This document shows, piece by piece, positions 61,261 through 64,000 of a DNA stretch of 64,000 bases. The notes under the pieces were generated by a model. It saw only the letters and a program-made list of their open reading frames with translations, made no database searches and was not told the origin of the DNA. Location of the stretch: NCBI RefSeq assembly GCF_009858175.1, contig NZ_CP047393.1, positions 3,472,001 through 3,536,000 on the forward strand. Direction: 5' to 3'. Position numbers and translations under genes: made by a program. This stretch comes from Pontibacillus sp. HMF3514. Lineage in GTDB: Bacteria > Bacillota > Bacilli > Bacillales > BH030062. Position 1 is the first letter of the stretch, and the number at the start of each line of letters is the position of its first letter.

Positions 61261-62091
61261 CTATCGTACTCGACCAATTTCGTTTACAGCCTTGTCCATG
61301 CTTTGGTCATAGGCTTTTAATACTTTTTGATTCGTCTCAAATAAACGATACGAACTCATCATTTCAGTCATCGTGCGAGCAGGATCCACATTTGATCCCT
61401 CGAGGGCATTTTGTTTTACTCCGAATGTTACGCCTTCAGCTGTTCGAGCGTTAACAGGGGCTTGTCCTTCCCCTTCATCATTATATCGGAATAAATCATT
61501 TCCCTCTTTGACAAGCTGATAAACATCATTTGTATAAGAAATTCCAAGTTGTGTTCCGCCATACTCAGTTTGAAGAACGCCTTCAGGTGATACAGTAAAT
61601 TCTTGTCCTCCCGTTTGAACGGGGTTGCCTTGTTGATCTAAGACATAAGCGCCGCTTTGTGAAACAAGAAAACCTTGTCCATCTACTGTGAAGTTTCCAC
61701 TACGTGTGTAGCGAGGGTCTCCATCCTGACCTCTTACTGTGAAGAACACAGACCCATTTTCATCTGGGAAATTCCCGTTCATTAAGGCCATGTCCGTCGA
61801 AACACCTGTATTTCGAATATCACCTTGTGTGAAGTCGGGAGTTGTCTCTTGTAAGTACGTACCGGTACTCAAAGGGCCTACTTCGCTTCGCACAGGTAGA
61901 TTGATATTTTTTGATGTTGGTAGTGATTTGCTTCCCATACGTTCGATCAGCATCTCTGGAAAAGAACGTACAGAACCCTGATCTGCTTTGTAACCAGGTG
62001 TGGTAACGTTCGATAGGTTATTGGATAGGGTTTCTTGACGCCTTTGCTGTGTGAGCATTCCTGATGCTGCTGTATAAAATCCTCTTAGCAA
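61261..62091 (-). CDS. flhO: Flagellar hook-basal body protein FlhO
   Basis: A 276-residue FlgG-like rod protein with MLRGFYTAASGMLTQQRRQE, the LSNNLSNVTTPGYKADQGSV motif, the internal VRGQDGDPRYTRSGNFTVDG domain typical of FlgE/F/G proteins, and the C-terminal EGSNVDPARTMTEMMSSYRL. It lies 18 bp downstream of mbl and is probably cotranscribed with it and flhP, in the order known from B. subtilis. Confidence 0.95.
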   Translation of the reverse strand: MLRGFYTAASGMLTQQRRQETLSNNLSNVTTPGYKADQGSVRSFPEMLIERMGSKSLPTSKNINLPVRSEVGPLSTGTYLQETTPDFTQGDIRNTGVSTDMALMNGNFPDENGSVFFTVRGQDGDPRYTRSGNFTVDGQGFLVSQSGAYVLDQQGNPVQTGGQEFTVSPEGVLQTEYGGTQLGISYTNDVYQLVKEGNDLFRYNDEGEGQAPVNARTAEGVTFGVKQNALEGSNVDPARTMTEMMSSYRLFETNQKVLKAYDQSMDKAVNEIGRVR

Positions 62092-62109
62092 CGTACTTCC
62101 CCCCTGTTA

Positions 62110-63111
62110 TTAGACAATGCTATCTTTTGGTAGCTTATCAATGTTTTCGAGCATAATGCCTGTCCCTTTTGCAACACAGTTCATTGGTTCTTCTGCAACT
62201 AATACAGGAACCTTAAGCTCTTCTGATAACAGTTGATCCAGACCATGTAGCATTGCACCGCCGCCTGTTAAGATAACACCACGGTCGATGATGTCAGCTG
62301 ATAATTCAGGTGGTGTACGTTCAAGCACCTGCTTAGAGTTTTGAACAATTAAAGAAACGGATTCTTGTAGAGCTTTTTCTATTTCTTCAGAGTAAACTGT
62401 GATCGTACGAGGTAAGCCAGATACCATGTCACGACCTCGAATATCAATTTGCTCATGGCGTGAACCTTTAAATACAGTCGCTACGTTTACCTTAATATCT
62501 TCAGCCGTACGCTCTCCGATCAGAAGTTTGTACTCTTTCTTGATGTACTGAAGAATTTCATTATCAAATTTATCTCCGGCCATCTTAATCGATGAGGCGG
62601 TGACAATATCGCCCATGGAAAGAACCGCAATATCCGTGGTACCACCGCCGATATCAATTACCATGTTACCGCTTGGTTGGAAAATATCCATACCTGCTCC
62701 AATAGCAGCTACTTTCGGTTCCTCTTCTAAGTAAACTTTCTTTCCGCCGCTTTTCTCAGCCGCTTCTTTGATCGCTTTTTGCTCAACTTTCGTAATGTTC
62801 GTTGGGCAGCAGATCAGCATACGGGGCTTGGATAAAAAGCCTCGTACATTTATTTTATTAATAAAGTGCTTAAGCATTGCTTCTGTTACATCAAAATCTG
62901 CAATAACGCCATCTTTTAGTGGACGAATCGCTTCAATATTCCCTGGTGTACGTCCAACCATACGACGGGCTTCATCACCGACCTCCAGAACTTTACCTGA
63001 ATTACGATCCATAGCCACTACAGATGGCTCATTCAAGACAATACCTTTTCCTTTAACGTGTATTAATACATTCGCTGTACCTAGGTCAATCCCGATATCC
63101 CTTGCAAACAT
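62110..63111 (-). CDS. mbl: MreB-like actin homologue Mbl
   Basis: Mbl forms membrane-associated filaments that guide side-wall synthesis. The 333-residue protein has the MreB family phosphate-1 motif FARDIGIDLGTANVLIHVKG, VVAMDRNSGKVLEVGDEARR, the connect motif YLEEEPKVAAIGAGMDI, phosphate-2 VIDIGGGTTDIAVLSMG and the adenosine motif GVILTGGGAMLHGLDQLLSE. Its location between spoIIID and flhO marks it as mbl rather than mreB or mreBH. Confidence 0.97.
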   Translation of the reverse strand: MFARDIGIDLGTANVLIHVKGKGIVLNEPSVVAMDRNSGKVLEVGDEARRMVGRTPGNIEAIRPLKDGVIADFDVTEAMLKHFINKINVRGFLSKPRMLICCPTNITKVEQKAIKEAAEKSGGKKVYLEEEPKVAAIGAGMDIFQPSGNMVIDIGGGTTDIAVLSMGDIVTASSIKMAGDKFDNEILQYIKKEYKLLIGERTAEDIKVNVATVFKGSRHEQIDIRGRDMVSGLPRTITVYSEEIEKALQESVSLIVQNSKQVLERTPPELSADIIDRGVILTGGGAMLHGLDQLLSEELKVPVLVAEEPMNCVAKGTGIMLENIDKLPKDSIV

Positions 63112-63263
63112 GTGACGTTGATCCTCCCTGCTTAAATACTATTCCTTCCGAAAACATGATTCTTCTAATTCTTTATTTTATCACACATTTCAGCAAAATT
63201 TGTCATTAGAAGAGAAAAAAGTTCCTGTTTCAAAAGAATTAGGTATTTGGGAGGATCGCAAGG

Positions 63264-63548
63264 TTATCCAGCAGTATTGGCGGGCTCTTCTGCAGGTGAT
63301 TTATCTTTGTTGTATTTGTTCTTCGTTGCTTCCCCGCCTCGTAGATGTCGAATCGCTTTATGATAGTCTAAAATCTCCTTCACTTCATTGGCTAACTCGG
63401 GATTAATGTCCGGCAACCGCTCTGTTAAATCCTTATGAACCGTGCTCTTTGAGACTCCAAATTCCTTCGCAATCACTCGAACGGTTTTTCTCGTCTCCAC
63501 GATATATTTCCCGATCTTGATTGTTCGCTCTTTGATGTAATCGTGCAC
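63264..63548 (-). CDS. spoIIID: Sporulation transcription factor SpoIIID
   Basis: SpoIIID is a small DNA-binding protein that adjusts sigma-E-dependent transcription in the mother cell. The 94-residue protein is nearly identical to the B. subtilis form over VHDYIKERTIKIGKYIVETR, KTVRVIAKEFGVSKSTVHKD (helix-turn-helix) and LANEVKEILDYHKAIRHLRG. The start is GTG at 63546-63548, eight bases after AGGAGG; an upstream ATG at 63596 would add 16 residues absent from the family. It marks the organism as an endospore former. Confidence 0.97.
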   Translation of the reverse strand: MHDYIKERTIKIGKYIVETRKTVRVIAKEFGVSKSTVHKDLTERLPDINPELANEVKEILDYHKAIRHLRGGEATKNKYNKDKSPAEEPANTAG

Positions 63549-64000
63549 ACCACTCGCCTCCTGATAGTTGGATGTCAAAGGTGTGAAATGAGACAAGGTT
63601 GAATATAGATATATGTAATGCCTGCCAGTTCTAAGATGGATGTTTTTCTAGGTACCTTGAGGTAATCCTTTCCCCTCTCACCTCAAACCTTCCCTAATTG
63701 AAGGATTCCAAAGGTATGGTTTTGTCCTCCCTTTTGAACCCTCCATTACGGGGTTTGTATCAGATTATGTGAGGGTTGAGCGGTTTATGATTAAAAAGTC
63801 GTGTGGGACAAGGGATACAGGCATTTGTTTTCAGAATTAATACAAAAATATAAAAAAGAGACCCTTCCAGGCAAGTTTGAAAAGCCTGAAAAAGTCCTTT
63901 TTCAATTTCCTTTTATAATTACTTTATGCATAGATCTCCGTTATTGAATCCATAAAAGTGATTTTAGAATGTTTATCCCATGCCACCTATGTCAGGATCT
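63549..64000. other. Upstream region of spoIIID to the window edge
   Basis: About 450 bp without a credible gene. The first 150 bp upstream of spoIIID should hold its sigma-E promoter; CATATATCT on the minus strand near 63613-63621 is a loose match to the sigma-E -10. The segment 63700-63840 shows nothing recognisable. A terminator at 63851-63898 is listed separately. Confidence 0.4.
63851..63898 (-). terminator. Terminator of the gene beyond the right edge
   Basis: On the minus strand GACTTTTTCAGGC pairs with GCCTGGAAGGGTC through a 13-bp stem with G-U pairs (63860-63896), followed by TCTTTTTTATATTTTT. The G-U pairs fit only minus-strand transcription, so it ends a gene located to the right of the window. 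Confidence 0.8.

Noticed and set aside
63549-63596. 16-residue N-terminal extension of SpoIIID
   Set aside because: SpoIIID is about 93 residues in B. subtilis and begins with the equivalent of VHDYIKE; the GTG there has AGGAGG at correct spacing.

Overview
The window comes from a low-GC, endospore-forming, flagellated Bacillaceae. The right edge carries spoIIID, mbl, flhO, flhP and fabZ in the arrangement known from Bacillus subtilis, and a comK gene lies nearby. Exported proteins are very acidic, and S-layer, SLH and CsaB genes are present. This suggests a halotolerant or halophilic genus of the Halobacillus/Pontibacillus/Thalassobacillus type; that placement is inference.

Region 1 (1-18.6 kb, minus strand) is a surface-polysaccharide cluster. 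Read 5' to 3' (right to left) it holds a PIG-L deacetylase, a sugar formyltransferase, an initiating phosphosugar transferase, two NAD-dependent epimerases (one of the dTDP-L-rhamnose 4-epimerase type), four glycosyltransferase-like genes, a Wzy-like polymerase, an acetyltransferase, a CMP-nonulosonate synthetase, a CBS-NeuB-SAF-TIM-barrel fusion, a Wzx flippase and a ManC-type GDP-mannose enzyme. A terminator follows, then rfbA and rfbC, which runs off the edge. The product should be a repeat-unit polymer made by the Wzx/Wzy route, probably containing rhamnose or 6-deoxytalose, a nonulosonic acid and an N-formylated amino sugar.

Region 2 (19.2-26.2 kb, minus) matches the B. subtilis ywqCDEF order: tyrosine-kinase modulator, tyrosine kinase, PHP-type tyrosine phosphatase and UDP-glucose dehydrogenase, followed by galU and a FlaA1/CapD-type 4,6-dehydratase. 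Between phosphatase and dehydrogenase lies a structured RNA resembling the EAR (epsC) antitermination element, followed by a strong hairpin.

Region 3 (26.4-36.5 kb) is a cell-surface protein island. It holds an SLH-domain protein, a small secreted protein and a 1029-residue S-layer-type protein, all behind one promoter with a hairpin-rich leader. Downstream are broken surface-protein genes, two of which begin directly after fragments resembling the 3' end of a group II intron. A lipoprotein and a small protein share a domain of about 70 residues with the SLH protein.

Region 4 (36.7-48.9 kb) holds secondary cell-wall polymer genes: an O-antigen-ligase-like protein, a GT4 transferase, tagA-type and wecC-type genes on minus; csaB, a GT4, a MurJ-like flippase and an unknown membrane-anchored protein on plus. 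CsaB normally pyruvylates the polymer that SLH domains bind, which links this region to region 3. A NERD-domain gene sits here between two arrays of an exactly 21-bp-periodic repeat.

Region 5 (49-64 kb, mostly minus) holds a TetR-controlled RND efflux operon with a TolC-like third gene, a secreted acidic-repeat protein behind a cyclic-di-GMP-I riboswitch candidate, a short comK, small lipoprotein and hypothetical genes, then fabZ, an EpuA-like gene, flhP, flhO, mbl and spoIIID. Two more 21-bp-period arrays occur here. The 21-bp arrays, present at four intergenic sites, are the least explained structure in the window. No tRNA, rRNA, CRISPR array or intact transposase was found.
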